DNA from: Aureimonas sp. Leaf427
GTDB lineage: Bacteria; Pseudomonadota; Alphaproteobacteria; Rhizobiales; Rhizobiaceae
DNA length: 64,000 bases
Direction of reading: 5' to 3'
NCBI RefSeq assembly: GCF_001425485.1
Contig: NZ_LMQW01000012.1
Location: forward strand, 564,101-628,100
Part shown: one piece after another, positions 47,363-56,649 of the stretch
Layout of the letters: each line of letters starts with the position of its first letter
Position numbering within the stretch: position 1 is the stretch's first letter
Made by a program: the position numbers and the translations under genes
The notes under the pieces: model-generated
Database searches by the model: none
What the model was told of the DNA's origin: nothing
What the model saw: the letters and a program-made list of their open reading frames with translations, nothing else

Positions 47363-47794
47363 TCAGCGGTCGTTGGGCCGCCCCTTTCCCGAGCGGCCGA
47401 AACCGAAGACGGGCGATATGCCGGGCTCCGCACCGGACGGGGCGCCCGGTCGCCGGAGGCTTCGCTCGCCTTTCCAACCGACCGTCACCACGATCGGCGG
47501 ATCGAAACCGGCGAGTTCGTCGAGGACCTGCTTCACCGCGATGGCGTTCGCCCGCAGCAGGGTCAGGTTGTTCGTCGGCAGGACGATCAGCGACAAGGAC
47601 CGTCCCGCGAGTTCGTTCTGGAACTCGAGGTTCGCGTCCGATGTCAGGAGAACGTCGAAGGCGGCTTCGACCAATCTCAGCAACTCGCCGTTCTGCTTGC
47701 CCTTCCAGCCTTCCTTCTCCACGAAGGAGACCTCGTGATCGACCAGCACGCGCCCCAGCTGGCGCGGCATGTTCTCATCGAGAAAGACGCGCAC
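47363..47794 (-). CDS. DUF5615 PIN-like toxin
   Basis: This is a PIN-like protein of the DUF5615 family, the toxin partner of DUF433 antitoxins. It starts with a GTG at 47794 preceded by GGAAG, giving VRVFLDENMPRQLGRVLV with the first acidic residues (DEN). LLTSDANLEFQNELAG follows, with the second. The normal family length is about 110-120 residues. Here 143 are encoded, with a Gly/Arg/Pro tail. An ATG start at 47833 is possible. It overlaps the DUF433 gene by 20 bases. Confidence 0.82.
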   Translation of the reverse strand: MRVFLDENMPRQLGRVLVDHEVSFVEKEGWKGKQNGELLRLVEAAFDVLLTSDANLEFQNELAGRSLSLIVLPTNNLTLLRANAIAVKQVLDELAGFDPPIVVTVGWKGERSLRRPGAPSGAEPGISPVFGFGRSGKGRPNDR

Positions 47795-48062
47795 GCGGCA
47801 CTTCCGGCGGGTCCGCGTCGGTGCTCGCGGCATGGGGCACGCAGGGCGCGCTTTCGATGATCAGCCGCCCGGCCTCGATGATCGCGGCTCGAAGATCATC
47901 GCGGTCGAGCGTGGGAAAGTCGTCGGCGATCTCGTCGAGCGAATAGCCGCCGGCGAGGTTCTCGAACAGGATCTCGGCCTGGACGCGGGTTCCGCGGAAG
48001 GTCGGCCGGCCCCCGAGGACACCTTCCTGGCGCACGACCACGGGTCTCGCGTCGCTTCTCAT
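47775..48062 (-). CDS. DUF433 domain antitoxin
   Basis: This is a 95-residue DUF433 protein with a helix-turn-helix core: VLGGRPTFRGTRVQAEILFE, NLAGGYSLDEIADDFPTL, DRDDLRAAI. These phrases are typical of VapB-like DUF433 antitoxins. AGGAG eight bases upstream supports the ATG at 48062. It forms a toxin-antitoxin operon with the overlapping DUF5615 gene. Confidence 0.87.
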   Translation of the reverse strand: MRSDARPVVVRQEGVLGGRPTFRGTRVQAEILFENLAGGYSLDEIADDFPTLDRDDLRAAIIEAGRLIIESAPCVPHAASTDADPPEVPRARLSR

Positions 48063-48176
48063 CGCTCGCACTCCTTGCCGAGTTCGACGAGAGACTATGC
48101 CCGCAGCCGAACGCGGGCAATGCCCGCGCCGGATCGCCCGGAGAGGCGACAGGCCGCCATCCGGCTGGGCGGGCGC

Positions 48177-49838
48177 CTACCTCTGCTTCGTGCGCCAATC
48201 CGGGTTGATCCAGGGCGCCGACGTCTCCGCCGGAAGGCGCGTGCCCAGGATATGGTCGGCGGCCTTTTCGCCGACCATGATCGAGGGGCCGTTCAGGTTG
48301 CCGTTGGTCACGCGCGGGAAGATCGAGCTGTCGGCGACGCGAAGGCCCTCAATGCCGATGACGCGGCAGTCGGGATCGACCACGGCGCCGGGATCGTCGG
48401 CCGAGCCCATGCGGCAGGCGCCGCTCGGGTGGTAGGCGCTCTCGGCGTGGTCGCGGACGAAGGCGTCGATCTCCTCGTCGCTCTGGACATCGGCGCCCGG
48501 CTGGATCTCCCGCCCGCGATAGGGCGCGAAGGCGCCCTGGGCGAAGATCTCGCGGGTGAGGTGCACGGCGGTCCGGAACTCGCGCCAGTCGTCGGGATGG
48601 CTCATGTAGTTGAAGCGGATGGAGGGCTTGTCGGAGGGATCGTCGCTCGTCACGCGGATCTGCCCGCGCGACTTTGAGCGCATCGGCCCGACATGGGCCT
48701 GGAAGCCGTGGCCCTTCACCGCCGAGGTCCCGTCGTAGCGCACCGCGGCTGGGATGAAGTGGTACTGGATGTCGGGATATTCGATGCCCGCGGCCGAGCG
48801 CACGAAGGCGCAGGCCTCGAAATGGTTGGTCGCGCCGTGGCCGGTGTGGAGGAGCATCCACTCCATCCCGACGCGCCCCTTGGCGAAGAGGTTGAGATAG
48901 CCGTTCAGCGTGATCGGCTGCGTGCATTCCTGCTGGATGTAGACCTCCAGATGGTCCTGCAGATTGCGGCCGACGCCGGGGCGGGCGAGCCTGGTGGCGA
49001 TGCCGGCCTCCTTCAGCTCGGCGGGATCGCCGATCCCCGAGCGCAGGAGGAGGAGCGGCGAGTTGATGGCGCCGGCGGCCAGCACGACCTCGCGCCGGGC
49101 CCGCACGAGGCCTTTCAGGCGACGCGCCCGCTTCAGCGTCACGCCGGCCGCGCGGTCGCCCTCGAAGACGATCTTCACCGCCTCGCCGCCGACGAGCCGG
49201 CAGTTCGGGCGGCGCAGCGCGGGGCGAAGATAGGCATTGGCGGTGGACCAGCGCCGGCCGCGCCAGATCGTCTGCTGCATCGGGCTGAAACCCTCCTGCG
49301 CGCCGGCATTGTAGTCGTCCGTCACGGGATAGCCGGCCTCGCGGCCCGCCTCGATGAAGGTCTTGTAGAGCGGGTTCAGCATGGCCCCGCGCTTGACGTT
49401 GAGCGGGCCGTCCGTGCCGCGCCAGGCGGGATCGCCGCCCTCCATCGCCTCCAGGCGCTTGAAGTAGGGCAGCACGTCCGCATAGGCCCAGCCGGCGGCG
49501 CCGGCCTCGCTCCAATGGTCGAAGTCGCGGGCGTGGCCGCGCACATAGACCATGCCGTTGATCGAGGAGGAGCCGCCCAGCACCTTGCCGCGCGGCGTGG
49601 CGAGACGGCGGTTGCCGAGCGCGGGCTCGGGCTCGGCGCGATAGCCCCAGTCGTAGCGCTTCATGTTCATGGGAAAGGACAGCGCGCCCGGCATCTGGAT
49701 GAAGGGCCCGGCATCCGTGCCGCCCGCCTCGATCACGATCACCTCGTAGCGGCCGTTCTCCGACAGGCGATAGGCGAGCGCGGCGCCCGCCGAGCCGGAG
49801 CCGACGACGACATAGTCGGCCTCGTCCAGAACCTGCAT
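48177..49838 (-). CDS. betA: Choline dehydrogenase (GMC oxidoreductase)
   Basis: This is a 553-residue FAD-dependent GMC oxidoreductase. The FAD-binding N-terminus is [23 protein letters not shown] signature 1 is [20 protein letters not shown], and the BetA-typical [25 protein letters not shown] and [11 protein letters not shown] are present. The catalytic His region is [13 protein letters not shown]. It oxidises choline to betaine aldehyde for osmoprotection or carbon use. The usual betB and betI partners are not adjacent. It is divergent from the nucleotidase gene. Confidence 0.92.
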   Translation of the reverse strand: MQVLDEADYVVVGSGSAGAALAYRLSENGRYEVIVIEAGGTDAGPFIQMPGALSFPMNMKRYDWGYRAEPEPALGNRRLATPRGKVLGGSSSINGMVYVRGHARDFDHWSEAGAAGWAYADVLPYFKRLEAMEGGDPAWRGTDGPLNVKRGAMLNPLYKTFIEAGREAGYPVTDDYNAGAQEGFSPMQQTIWRGRRWSTANAYLRPALRRPNCRLVGGEAVKIVFEGDRAAGVTLKRARRLKGLVRARREVVLAAGAINSPLLLLRSGIGDPAELKEAGIATRLARPGVGRNLQDHLEVYIQQECTQPITLNGYLNLFAKGRVGMEWMLLHTGHGATNHFEACAFVRSAAGIEYPDIQYHFIPAAVRYDGTSAVKGHGFQAHVGPMRSKSRGQIRVTSDDPSDKPSIRFNYMSHPDDWREFRTAVHLTREIFAQGAFAPYRGREIQPGADVQSDEEIDAFVRDHAESAYHPSGACRMGSADDPGAVVDPDCRVIGIEGLRVADSSIFPRVTNGNLNGPSIMVGEKAADHILGTRLPAETSAPWINPDWRTKQR

Positions 49839-50045
49839 GGTCGCGCCTCTTCCGTTGCGCCGCAAAGGCGGGAGCCTCCCTTTTGGCAAGGCGGGCGGGC
49901 AGCGCCCGTCCTCGGCGCGACGACGCCATGTCGGAATCCGGCCAAGCCCTTGCCCGGTTGCCAGCACCCGGCGACCTCGGCCAAACTCGGGCCGACCGAT
50001 CCCCGAGAGCCCTCCCCCCGGCAGGGCCAAGCGCCGAGGTCCGCC

Positions 50046-51653
50046 ATGCACCCTGCCCTTCGCCGCCTTGCCGCCTCGCTCGGCTTCCTCGCCGCCTCGA
50101 CCGGGCTCGCCTCGGCCGAGTACCGGCTGACGATCCTCCACACGAACGACGTCCATTCGCGCCTCGAGCCGATCAACAAGACTGATTCCACCTGCGGCGA
50201 GAAGGACCTCGCGGCCAAGGCCTGCTTCGGCGGCGCGGCGCGTCTGGCCGCCGCCGTTGCCGAGGCGCGGGCGTCGGCGGCGAACACGCTGCTCGTCGAT
50301 GCCGGCGACCAGTTCCAGGGCTCGCTCTTCTACACGTTCTACAAGGGGCGCGAGGTCGCCGAGCTGATGGGGCGCCTCGGCTACGAGGCGATGGCGGTGG
50401 GCAACCACGAGTTCGACGACGGCGTGCCCGTGCTCGAACGCTTCGCCGAGGCCGTGCCCTTTCCCGTGCTGATGGCCAATGCCGATCTCACGCGCGAGCC
50501 GAAGCTCCGAGCGCTCATCGAGCGGACGACCGTCATCGAGAAGGGCGGCGAGCGCATCGGACTGATCGGCCTGACGCCGGAGGCCAACGGCACGCTGACG
50601 CAGGCGGGCCGCACGATCGCCTTCGAGGCCCCCATCGAGCCGGTGCGCGAGGCGGTGAAGGCACTGACGGCTGACGGCGTGACCAAGATCGTTCTCCTCA
50701 GCCATTCCGGCTATGCCGAGGACCAGCGGATCGCGGCGGCCGTGGACGGGATCGACGTCATCGTCGGCGGCCATTCGCACACGCTCCTCGCCAACACGCT
50801 GCCGGGCGCCTCCGGTCCCTACCCGACGCTCGTCGCCTCGCCCGACGGCAGCGCGGTGCGCATCGTGCAGGCCGGCTCCTACGGCAAGTATCTCGGGCGC
50901 CTCGACGTCACCTTCGACGATGCCGGCCGCGTGACGGAGGCGACCGGCGAGCCCCGTCTGCTCGATGCCGCCGTGCCGGAGGACGAAGGCGTCAAGGCGC
51001 GGGTCGCCGAGCTGGCCGGGCCGCTGGAGGCGCTGAAGACGAAGGTGGTCGCGCAGGCCGCGTCCGTCATCGACGGGGCGCGGGAGAGCTGCCGGGTGCG
51101 CGAATGCGCCATGGGCGATCTCGTCGCCGACGCGATGCTGGCGCGCGTCAGCGACCAGGGCGTCGAGATCGCCATCACCAATGGCGGCGGCCTTCGCGCC
51201 TCGATCGACGCGGGCCCCGTGACGATGGGCGAGGTGCTGACCGTCCTGCCCTTCCAGAACACGCTCTCCACCTTCGAGCTCTCCGGGGCCGACGTGATCG
51301 CGGCTCTGGAAAACGGCGTGTCGGAGGTCGAGGAGGGCGGCGGGCGCTTCCCGCAGGTGGCGGGCATCGAGGTGGACTGGTCGCCGGCCGGCACGAAAGG
51401 CCGCGACCGCATCCGCGCGGTGCGCCTGCTGAAGGACGGCAAGGCGACGCCGCTCGATCCGGCGGCCACCTATCTCGTCGTCTCCAACAACTTCATGCGC
51501 GGCGGCGGGGACGGCTATGCGGTCTTCGCGGAGAAGGGGCAGAACGCCTACGATTACGGGCCGACGCTCGACGCCGTCCTCGTCGACCATCTCGTCGCGT
51601 CGGGCTCGGCCTTCGTGCCTTCGACGGACGGGCGGATCAGGCAGGTGGACTAA
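50046..51653 (+). CDS. Periplasmic 5'-nucleotidase/metallophosphatase
   Basis: This is a 535-residue exported enzyme of the UshA type. A signal peptide ([24 protein letters not shown]) is followed by the calcineurin-like metallophosphatase domain. Metal ligands are in [40 protein letters not shown] and [12 protein letters not shown]. The C-terminal nucleotidase domain has [34 protein letters not shown] and FMRGGGDGY. It hydrolyses extracellular nucleotides for phosphate and nucleoside scavenging. Confidence 0.94.
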   Translation: MHPALRRLAASLGFLAASTGLASAEYRLTILHTNDVHSRLEPINKTDSTCGEKDLAAKACFGGAARLAAAVAEARASAANTLLVDAGDQFQGSLFYTFYKGREVAELMGRLGYEAMAVGNHEFDDGVPVLERFAEAVPFPVLMANADLTREPKLRALIERTTVIEKGGERIGLIGLTPEANGTLTQAGRTIAFEAPIEPVREAVKALTADGVTKIVLLSHSGYAEDQRIAAAVDGIDVIVGGHSHTLLANTLPGASGPYPTLVASPDGSAVRIVQAGSYGKYLGRLDVTFDDAGRVTEATGEPRLLDAAVPEDEGVKARVAELAGPLEALKTKVVAQAASVIDGARESCRVRECAMGDLVADAMLARVSDQGVEIAITNGGGLRASIDAGPVTMGEVLTVLPFQNTLSTFELSGADVIAALENGVSEVEEGGGRFPQVAGIEVDWSPAGTKGRDRIRAVRLLKDGKATPLDPAATYLVVSNNFMRGGGDGYAVFAEKGQNAYDYGPTLDAVLVDHLVASGSAFVPSTDGRIRQVD

Positions 51654-51654
51654 A

Positions 51655-51754
51655 GTTTGTCAGGGATAGTTGGGTACCGGTTATCCCGAAAAGACAAACG
51701 ACAACACGAAAATCGAGAGTCCGTCTGGTTCTGGATGAACCTGACGGACTCTCG
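51655..51754. repeat. Two adjacent long hairpins between convergent genes
   Basis: The first (51655-51699) has nested arms GTTTGTC/GACAAAC and GGGATA/TATCCC. The second (51714-51754) has perfect arms CGAGAGTCCGTC/GACGGACTCTCG plus inner GGTTC/GAACC. The second could terminate both convergent transcripts, although no long T-run follows. The A/T-richer first hairpin looks unlike its surroundings and may be a remnant of a small mobile repeat. Confidence 0.65.
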
Positions 51755-51759
51755 AACGC

Positions 51760-52146
51760 TCACGCCCCCTGCCGCCGGGAGGTCGGGCGCGGCACGAGGC
51801 GGTCGAGCGCGTCGGCATTGTCGCGGCCCCAGCCGTAGAGAAGCTCCACCGGCTCCACGAAGCGCTCGCCGAGCGGCGTCAGCCGGTATTCGACGGCGGG
51901 CGGAATGGTGCCCTCGACATGGCGGCTGACGAGGCCGCTGCGCTCCATGTCGCGCAGCGTCTGCGTCAGCATCTTCTTGGAAATGCCGGGCAGGCTGCGC
52001 TGGAGCACGCCGGCCCGGGCCGCGCCCGCATGGCGGGCATGGAGCGTGTGGAGGATCATGCTCGTCCATTTGGTGGCGAAGAGATCCATGATGCGGCGGG
52101 GCGCGCAGTCCTCGCGCCAGTCCTCGTCCGGTGTGCCCGCCTGCAT
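51760..52146 (-). CDS. HxlR-family transcriptional regulator
   Basis: This is a 128-residue winged-helix regulator of the HxlR/MarR-like family. Landmarks are RIMDLFATKWTSMILHTLHA, QRSLPGISKKMLTQTLRDME and VEYRLTPLGERFVEPVELLY. One cysteine near the N-terminus (REDCAPRRIM) is where redox- or electrophile-sensing members (YodB/QorR type) have theirs. It is divergent from the reductase gene at 52250 and likely represses it from the palindrome between them. Confidence 0.92.
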   Translation of the reverse strand: MQAGTPDEDWREDCAPRRIMDLFATKWTSMILHTLHARHAGAARAGVLQRSLPGISKKMLTQTLRDMERSGLVSRHVEGTIPPAVEYRLTPLGERFVEPVELLYGWGRDNADALDRLVPRPTSRRQGA

Positions 52147-52198
52147 GCCTGGATACCTCCCGGTGCCTATGTCCCCTTTTGGTGCCGTCTGGCAGGGA

Positions 52199-52214
52199 TA
52201 GGCAAGCCTGCCTA
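52199..52214. promoter_or_regulatory. Candidate HxlR operator
   Basis: A perfect inverted repeat TAGGCA-AGCC-TGCCTA is flanked by GGGA and TCCC, extending the dyad. It lies midway in the 103-bp gap between the divergent hxlR-type gene and the reductase gene. Confidence 0.55.
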
Positions 52215-52249
52215 AGTCCCGAGCCTTGCAAACACAAAGGTTTATGGAC

Positions 52250-53311
52250 ATGGCAGGATCGGCACTCGTGGTCGGAGCGAGCGGCATCGTGGGGAGCGCG
52301 ACGGCCGCCCTTCTGGTGGAGGAGGGCTGGACCGTGCACGGGCTCGCGCGCCGTCCGGTCGAGCAGGCGGGCGTCGGCCCCCTCGTCGCCGACCTGCAGG
52401 ACGCCGCCGGCACGAAGGCGGCGCTGAAGGACGCCCGCTTCGACGCGGTCTTCATCACGACCTGGCTGCGGCAGGACACGGAGGCGGAGAACATCCGCGT
52501 CAATTCCGCGATGGTGCGCAACCTTCTCGATGGGCTCGCCGCGGGCGGGGCTCCGCGCCATGTCGCGCTCGTCACCGGCCTCAAGCACTATCTCGGGCCC
52601 TTCGAGGCCTATGGAAAAGGCAAGCTGCCGCAGACGCCCTTCCGCGAGAGCCAGGGCCGGCTGGACGTCGCGAACTTCTACTACACGCAGGAGGACGAGC
52701 TCTTCGCCGCCGCCCGGCGCGACGGCTTCGCCTGGAGCGTCCACCGCCCGCATACGGTGATCGGCAAGGCCGTGGGCAATGCCATGAACATGGGCACGAC
52801 GCTCGCCGTCTACGCCACGCTCTGCCGCGAGACCGGCCGGCCCTTCCGCTTTCCCGGCTCGGCCGCGCAGTGGAACGGGCTGACCGACATGACCGAGGCG
52901 CGCCAGCTCGCAAGGCAGCTCCTCTGGGCGGCGACCACGCCGGCGGCGGCGAACGAGGACTTCAACATCGTGAACGGCGACGTCTTCCGCTGGAGCTGGA
53001 TGTGGGAGCGCATCGCCGAATGGTTCGGCCTCGAAGCCGCTCCGTTCGACGGCACGGTCCTGACGCTGGAGGAGCAGATGAAGGACGACGCGCCGGTCTG
53101 GCGCCGCATCGCCGAGCGAGAGGGGCTGAAGGAGGCCGATCTCTCCCGCCTCGCCTCGCCCTGGCACACCGACGCCGATCTCGGCCGGCCGATCGAGGTG
53201 ATGACCGACATGAGCAAGAGCCGCCGCCTCGGCTTCACGGCCTACCGGGCGACGGACGACGCCTTCTTCGATCTCTTCGCCGAGCTGCGGGCGGACCAGC
53301 TGATCCCCTGA
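52250..53311 (+). CDS. PRISE-type SDR (progesterone 5-beta-reductase/iridoid-synthase-like) reductase
   Basis: This is a 353-residue atypical SDR. The NAD(P) loop is ALVVGASGIVGSATAALLVE. The diagnostic ANFYYTQEDELFAAA contains the YYxxED motif of the PRISE family, in place of YxxxK. Other segments are WSVHRPHTVIGKAVGNAMNM and FNIVNGDVFRWSWMWERIAE. PRISE enzymes reduce enones. Its divergent HxlR regulator suggests response to electrophiles or quinones. An ATG at 52244 is an alternative, but AAAGG spacing favours 52250. Confidence 0.88.
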   Translation: MAGSALVVGASGIVGSATAALLVEEGWTVHGLARRPVEQAGVGPLVADLQDAAGTKAALKDARFDAVFITTWLRQDTEAENIRVNSAMVRNLLDGLAAGGAPRHVALVTGLKHYLGPFEAYGKGKLPQTPFRESQGRLDVANFYYTQEDELFAAARRDGFAWSVHRPHTVIGKAVGNAMNMGTTLAVYATLCRETGRPFRFPGSAAQWNGLTDMTEARQLARQLLWAATTPAAANEDFNIVNGDVFRWSWMWERIAEWFGLEAAPFDGTVLTLEEQMKDDAPVWRRIAEREGLKEADLSRLASPWHTDADLGRPIEVMTDMSKSRRLGFTAYRATDDAFFDLFAELRADQLIP

Positions 53312-53795
53312 CGGGATCGGCGGCGGACGGCAGCCGGGATCCGAGCCGGCCGTTCGCCGCCCTTGGCGCTCGCACCCTTGCGACCGCGAATCGGCGGGGC
53401 GATTCTCGCAAAGGAGACTCGCCCCCGACACGGCCTATCGCTTCGACCGGAGAGAGACCGGACCGTCGTCGGCCTGTCCTCCATCACGGCGCGGCGGCGC
53501 ACCTCGCCCGAAGCTTTCGCGGCCGTCGCGGTTTTCCCGTGTTCCGGCCTTCGACCGACGTTCCGGCATTGACGGGCTCGGCCCCTCGGCTCACATGGCC
53601 GGCGCAATGCGCTGAAGAGCCCGGACCGAAATTCGGCGGCTGAGGATCGGTGAGTGATTCTCGTGCCTCGCAAGGAGACGATCGCAGCCGATATCCCTCG
53701 ATATCGGTCGGATCTTCGACGAAGCGAGGCGCGAAAAGCGCCACCGGGCCCACCCGTCCGAGCTTCGGTTCGGGCTCCAGGACCTGGAGCCGACG
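53312..53795. other. 484-bp intergenic region upstream of the DUF3422 gene
   Basis: I see no credible gene. One inverted repeat, CCGATATC-CCTC-GATATCGG (53688-53707), stands out as a possible regulator site about 90 bp before the DUF3422 start. The rest is GC-rich sequence without clear promoter motifs. Confidence 0.4.
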
Positions 53796-55088
53796 ATGAG
53801 ACTGCCCGAAGACCATCCCGGCCGCCGCCTTCTGAACGACGAGATCCATGCGCGCCCGCCGGAGGCGCTGACCGCGCCGCTGCGCCTCTCGTTTCTGGCG
53901 CTGCACGGGCAGCCCGGCGCACCGTCGCGCCAGTTCGAGCATGTCGCCGATCTCGCCCGCCGCTTCGGCGTCGCGCCGCCGGCGCCGGGCGTCAATCATT
54001 TCAGCTGCGATCTCGGCCCCTTGCGGGTGAAGTGGGAAAACCACACCGAGTTCGCGCGCTACAAGTTCATCGTCGAGGGCGAGGACGGGGGTGCGGACGG
54101 CGCCTTCGAGCGCCCGGCCATTTCCGAAGTGCCGAGGGACTGGCTGGACAGCCTGACCGGCACGACGATCGTCGCCGCCAATGTGGCGCTGGTGCGCGAC
54201 ACCGGCGAGCCGATCGACGCAGAGGCGATCTCGGCGCGGCATTTCGGCGGCAACGTCCTGACGGGCGGGCGCATTTCCGGCGGGGCGGCGACGGCCTTCA
54301 CCGACTTTCGCATCCATGCCGACGGGTTCAGCCGCTTCTACGTGGCGGACCAGGGCCTGACGCCCCGACAGGCCGGCCGCACGCTGCAGCGGCTTCTGGA
54401 GATCGACACCTATCGGATGATGGCGCTGCTCGCCCTTCCCGCCGCGCGCGAGCTCGGCGCCGCGCTCGGCCATGCCGAGACGGAGCTGGCGCGCATCGCC
54501 CATTCGCTGGCGCAAGGGCAGCGCGAGACGGAGGCCGATCTCCTGGAGGCGCTGACGCAGCTGGAGGCCGAGATCGAGAGCCGCTATGCCGGAAAGCTCT
54601 TCCGCTTCGCCGCCTCCGCCGCCTATTACGCGCTGGTGCGCCGACGCATCTCGGAGCTGCGCGAGGAGCGCATTCCCGGCATCCAGACCATCGAGGAATT
54701 CCTGGAGCGCCGCCTGACGCCGGCCATGAGCACCTGCGAGGCCGTGACGACGCGGCAGGAGGCGCTGGCGGGCCGCGTCTCGCGCGTCTCACAGCTGCTC
54801 GCGACCCGCGTCGAGGTCGTTCGCGAAGGGCAGAGCCAGGCGCTCCTCGCCTCCATGGACCGGCGCGCCAAGCTCCAGCTTCGTCTGCAGGAAACGGTCG
54901 AGGGCCTCTCGGTCGCCGCCGTCACCTATTACGTCGTCGGGCTCGTCGGCTACGGCGCGGAAGGGCTGAAGTCGCTCGGCCTCCACGTCGATTCCGGCCT
55001 CCTCAAGGGCATGAGCATCCCCGTCGTCGCGCTCCTCATGTGGCTCGGCGTCCGGCGCGTCCGGCGCTCGGTCGAGGAAGCGGAATAG
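53796..55088 (+). CDS. DUF3422 membrane-anchored protein
   Basis: This 430-residue protein matches the alphaproteobacterial DUF3422 family. It opens RLPEDHPGRRLLNDEIHARP, and PLRLSFLALHG follows. The central WENHTEFARYKFIVEGEDG and the helical region EERIPGIQTIEEFLERRLTP are characteristic. Two C-terminal hydrophobic segments (VAAVTYYVVGLVGYGAEGL; GMSIPVVALLMWLGVRRV) anchor it. The middle is mainly coiled-coil helix. The function is unknown. It appears to stand alone. Confidence 0.9.
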   Translation: MRLPEDHPGRRLLNDEIHARPPEALTAPLRLSFLALHGQPGAPSRQFEHVADLARRFGVAPPAPGVNHFSCDLGPLRVKWENHTEFARYKFIVEGEDGGADGAFERPAISEVPRDWLDSLTGTTIVAANVALVRDTGEPIDAEAISARHFGGNVLTGGRISGGAATAFTDFRIHADGFSRFYVADQGLTPRQAGRTLQRLLEIDTYRMMALLALPAARELGAALGHAETELARIAHSLAQGQRETEADLLEALTQLEAEIESRYAGKLFRFAASAAYYALVRRRISELREERIPGIQTIEEFLERRLTPAMSTCEAVTTRQEALAGRVSRVSQLLATRVEVVREGQSQALLASMDRRAKLQLRLQETVEGLSVAAVTYYVVGLVGYGAEGLKSLGLHVDSGLLKGMSIPVVALLMWLGVRRVRRSVEEAE

Positions 55089-55150
55089 GGGATCTCGGCG
55101 CTCCGCCTCCCGGCAGGACCGCCGATTTCTGGTCGGCAACCTTCACGCAA

Positions 55151-55173
55151 ACTCAATCCATTACGGGTTGAGT
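55151..55173. promoter_or_regulatory. Inverted repeat upstream of the CheA-like gene
   Basis: ACTCAATCC-ATTAC-GGGTTGAGT is a 9-bp dyad with one wobble pair, 141 bp upstream of the CheA-like start. It is the only A/T-containing palindrome in the 225-bp gap and could be an operator or a 5'-leader hairpin. Confidence 0.35.
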
Positions 55174-55313
55174 GTTAGCGACCTTGCAAGCAGGGCGCCG
55201 GGCGATCGGGGGATCGCTACCGGGCGTCGGCCGCAAGGGGCATGTGGGGTCCCGCCGCCGAAGCAGCAGAGCGGGGTTCGAGGCGGGCAGGCGCGGAACG
55301 GCGCCAGGAGAGC

Positions 55314-56168
55314 ATGACGTCCATGGATGCGATGACCGAAATCCGCCTGACCTTCTTCGAGGAGTGCGACGAGCAGCTCGTCGAACTCGACCGCGGGCTC
55401 GCCCATCTGGCGGCCGGAACGGGCGAGGACACGATCGGCATCGTCTATCGCGCCGTCCATTCGATCAAGGGCGGCTCGGCCTCCTTCGATCTCCACGAGC
55501 TCTCGCGCTTCGCCAAGATGTTCGAGGGCGTGCTCGGCAAGATCCGGGCCGAACGCCTCGCGCCGACCGAGGAGACCCACGCGCTTCTGGCGCGGGCGCG
55601 GGCCGTGCTCGGCCATCTCGTCGAGGTCGCCCGCTCGCGCGACGCCGTCTTCTTCGAGCTTCGCGATCTCGTGCCCGGCGCCGAAGGCGAGACGCCGATG
55701 CCGGAAGCCGCCGCAGCCGACGAGGAGCCCGCCGGCGGCGAGGTTCTCGACCTCAGCGAATTCGGCTTCACGCCCGTCTCCGTCGATTTCAGCGACGTGG
55801 ATCTCGGGCCCCGCGACTACAAAATCGTCTTCCGTCCCCGGGCCGAGCTCTATGCCAACGCCAACGAGAGCGCGCGGCTGATCCGCGAGGTCCTGTCGCT
55901 CGGCGAAGGTTTCGTCGCGCTGGACACGAGCGAGGTGCCGCTTCTCTCCGCCCTCGATCCCGAGGGCGCCTGCCTCACCTGGACGATCACGCTCTCCTCG
56001 ACCAGAGACGAAAGCTCGATCCGCGAGATCTTCGACTTCGCCGAGTTCGACTGCGATCTCGAGATCACCTGCCTCGACGCCGAGGCGCCGTCGGACAACG
56101 GCGATCCGATGGCGGGGCTCGACCCCGACGTCGCCGCGCTCTTCGCCCGCCTCCAGGCCTCGGCGTGA
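55314..56168 (+). CDS. Truncated CheA: HPt (P1) and adjoining domain without kinase core
   Basis: This 284-residue protein corresponds to the N-terminal half of rhizobial CheA. The P1/HPt domain (TEIRLTFFEECDEQLVELDR; VYRAVHSIKGGSASFDLHEL with the phospho-histidine) is followed by an acidic linker. A second domain comes next (YKIVFRPRAELYANANESAR; LTWTITLSSTRDESS; EIFDFAEFDCDLEITC), seen before the dimerisation domain in full-length CheA. P3, the ATPase and the CheW-like domain are absent and are not encoded downstream. AGGAG precedes the ATG. It probably relays phosphate to the CheY next door. Confidence 0.85.
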   Translation: MTSMDAMTEIRLTFFEECDEQLVELDRGLAHLAAGTGEDTIGIVYRAVHSIKGGSASFDLHELSRFAKMFEGVLGKIRAERLAPTEETHALLARARAVLGHLVEVARSRDAVFFELRDLVPGAEGETPMPEAAAADEEPAGGEVLDLSEFGFTPVSVDFSDVDLGPRDYKIVFRPRAELYANANESARLIREVLSLGEGFVALDTSEVPLLSALDPEGACLTWTITLSSTRDESSIREIFDFAEFDCDLEITCLDAEAPSDNGDPMAGLDPDVAALFARLQASA

Positions 56169-56250
56169 CGGCGCGCGCGCCCCACGACCCCATCTCCCAG
56201 TGCCGCCCCCATACGGGCGGGACCGACCTTGATCGAAAAGCGAGGACCCC

Positions 56251-56640
56251 ATGGCACTGAAATCGGCCCTTAAAGTCCTCGTCGTCGACGACCAGCGCAC
56301 GAGCCGCATGCTGATCCGCGACGCGCTCGACCAGATCGGCATCACGCAGGTGAGCTTCGCGGTGGACGGCGAGGAGGCGCTGAAGATGATGATGGCCTCC
56401 CCCGCCAACTTCATCATCTCCGACTTCAACATGCCCAAGCTCGACGGCCTGCAGCTCCTGAAGGCCATCCGCTCCTACGCGCCGACCAAGAAGACGCCCT
56501 TCGTCATCCTGACGGGGCGCGGCGACAAGGAGCTCGTGCAGAAGGCGGCCGCCCTCGGCGTCAACAACTTCCTCGTCAAGCCCGTGGCCGTGCCCGTGCT
56601 TCAGAAGACGATCGAAGCCGTTCTTGGCAAGCTGCAGTAA
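56251..56640 (+). CDS. CheY-like single-domain response regulator
   Basis: This 129-residue receiver-only protein starts MALKSALKVLVVDDQRTSRM. The phosphoacceptor is in FIISDFNMPKLDGLQL, the Thr is in VILTGRGDKE and the Lys is in FLVKPVAVP. No output domain is present. It sits 82 bp downstream of the truncated CheA and is its likely partner. It may act on the flagellar motor, or as a phosphate sink for another CheA. Its stop is nine bases from the convergent clpS stop. Confidence 0.9.
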   Translation: MALKSALKVLVVDDQRTSRMLIRDALDQIGITQVSFAVDGEEALKMMMASPANFIISDFNMPKLDGLQLLKAIRSYAPTKKTPFVILTGRGDKELVQKAAALGVNNFLVKPVAVPVLQKTIEAVLGKLQ

Positions 56641-56649
56641 GCGTTTAAG

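Noticed and set aside
44766..47738. A 990-codon plus-strand frame opposite malate synthase
   Set aside because: It is antisense to glcB, with His/Asp/Arg/Gly-rich composition and no domain.
48177..51590. A 1137-codon minus-strand frame running upstream of betA across the nucleotidase gene
   Set aside because: Only the betA part has family similarity. The rest is the antisense of the nucleotidase gene, an effect of high GC at third positions.
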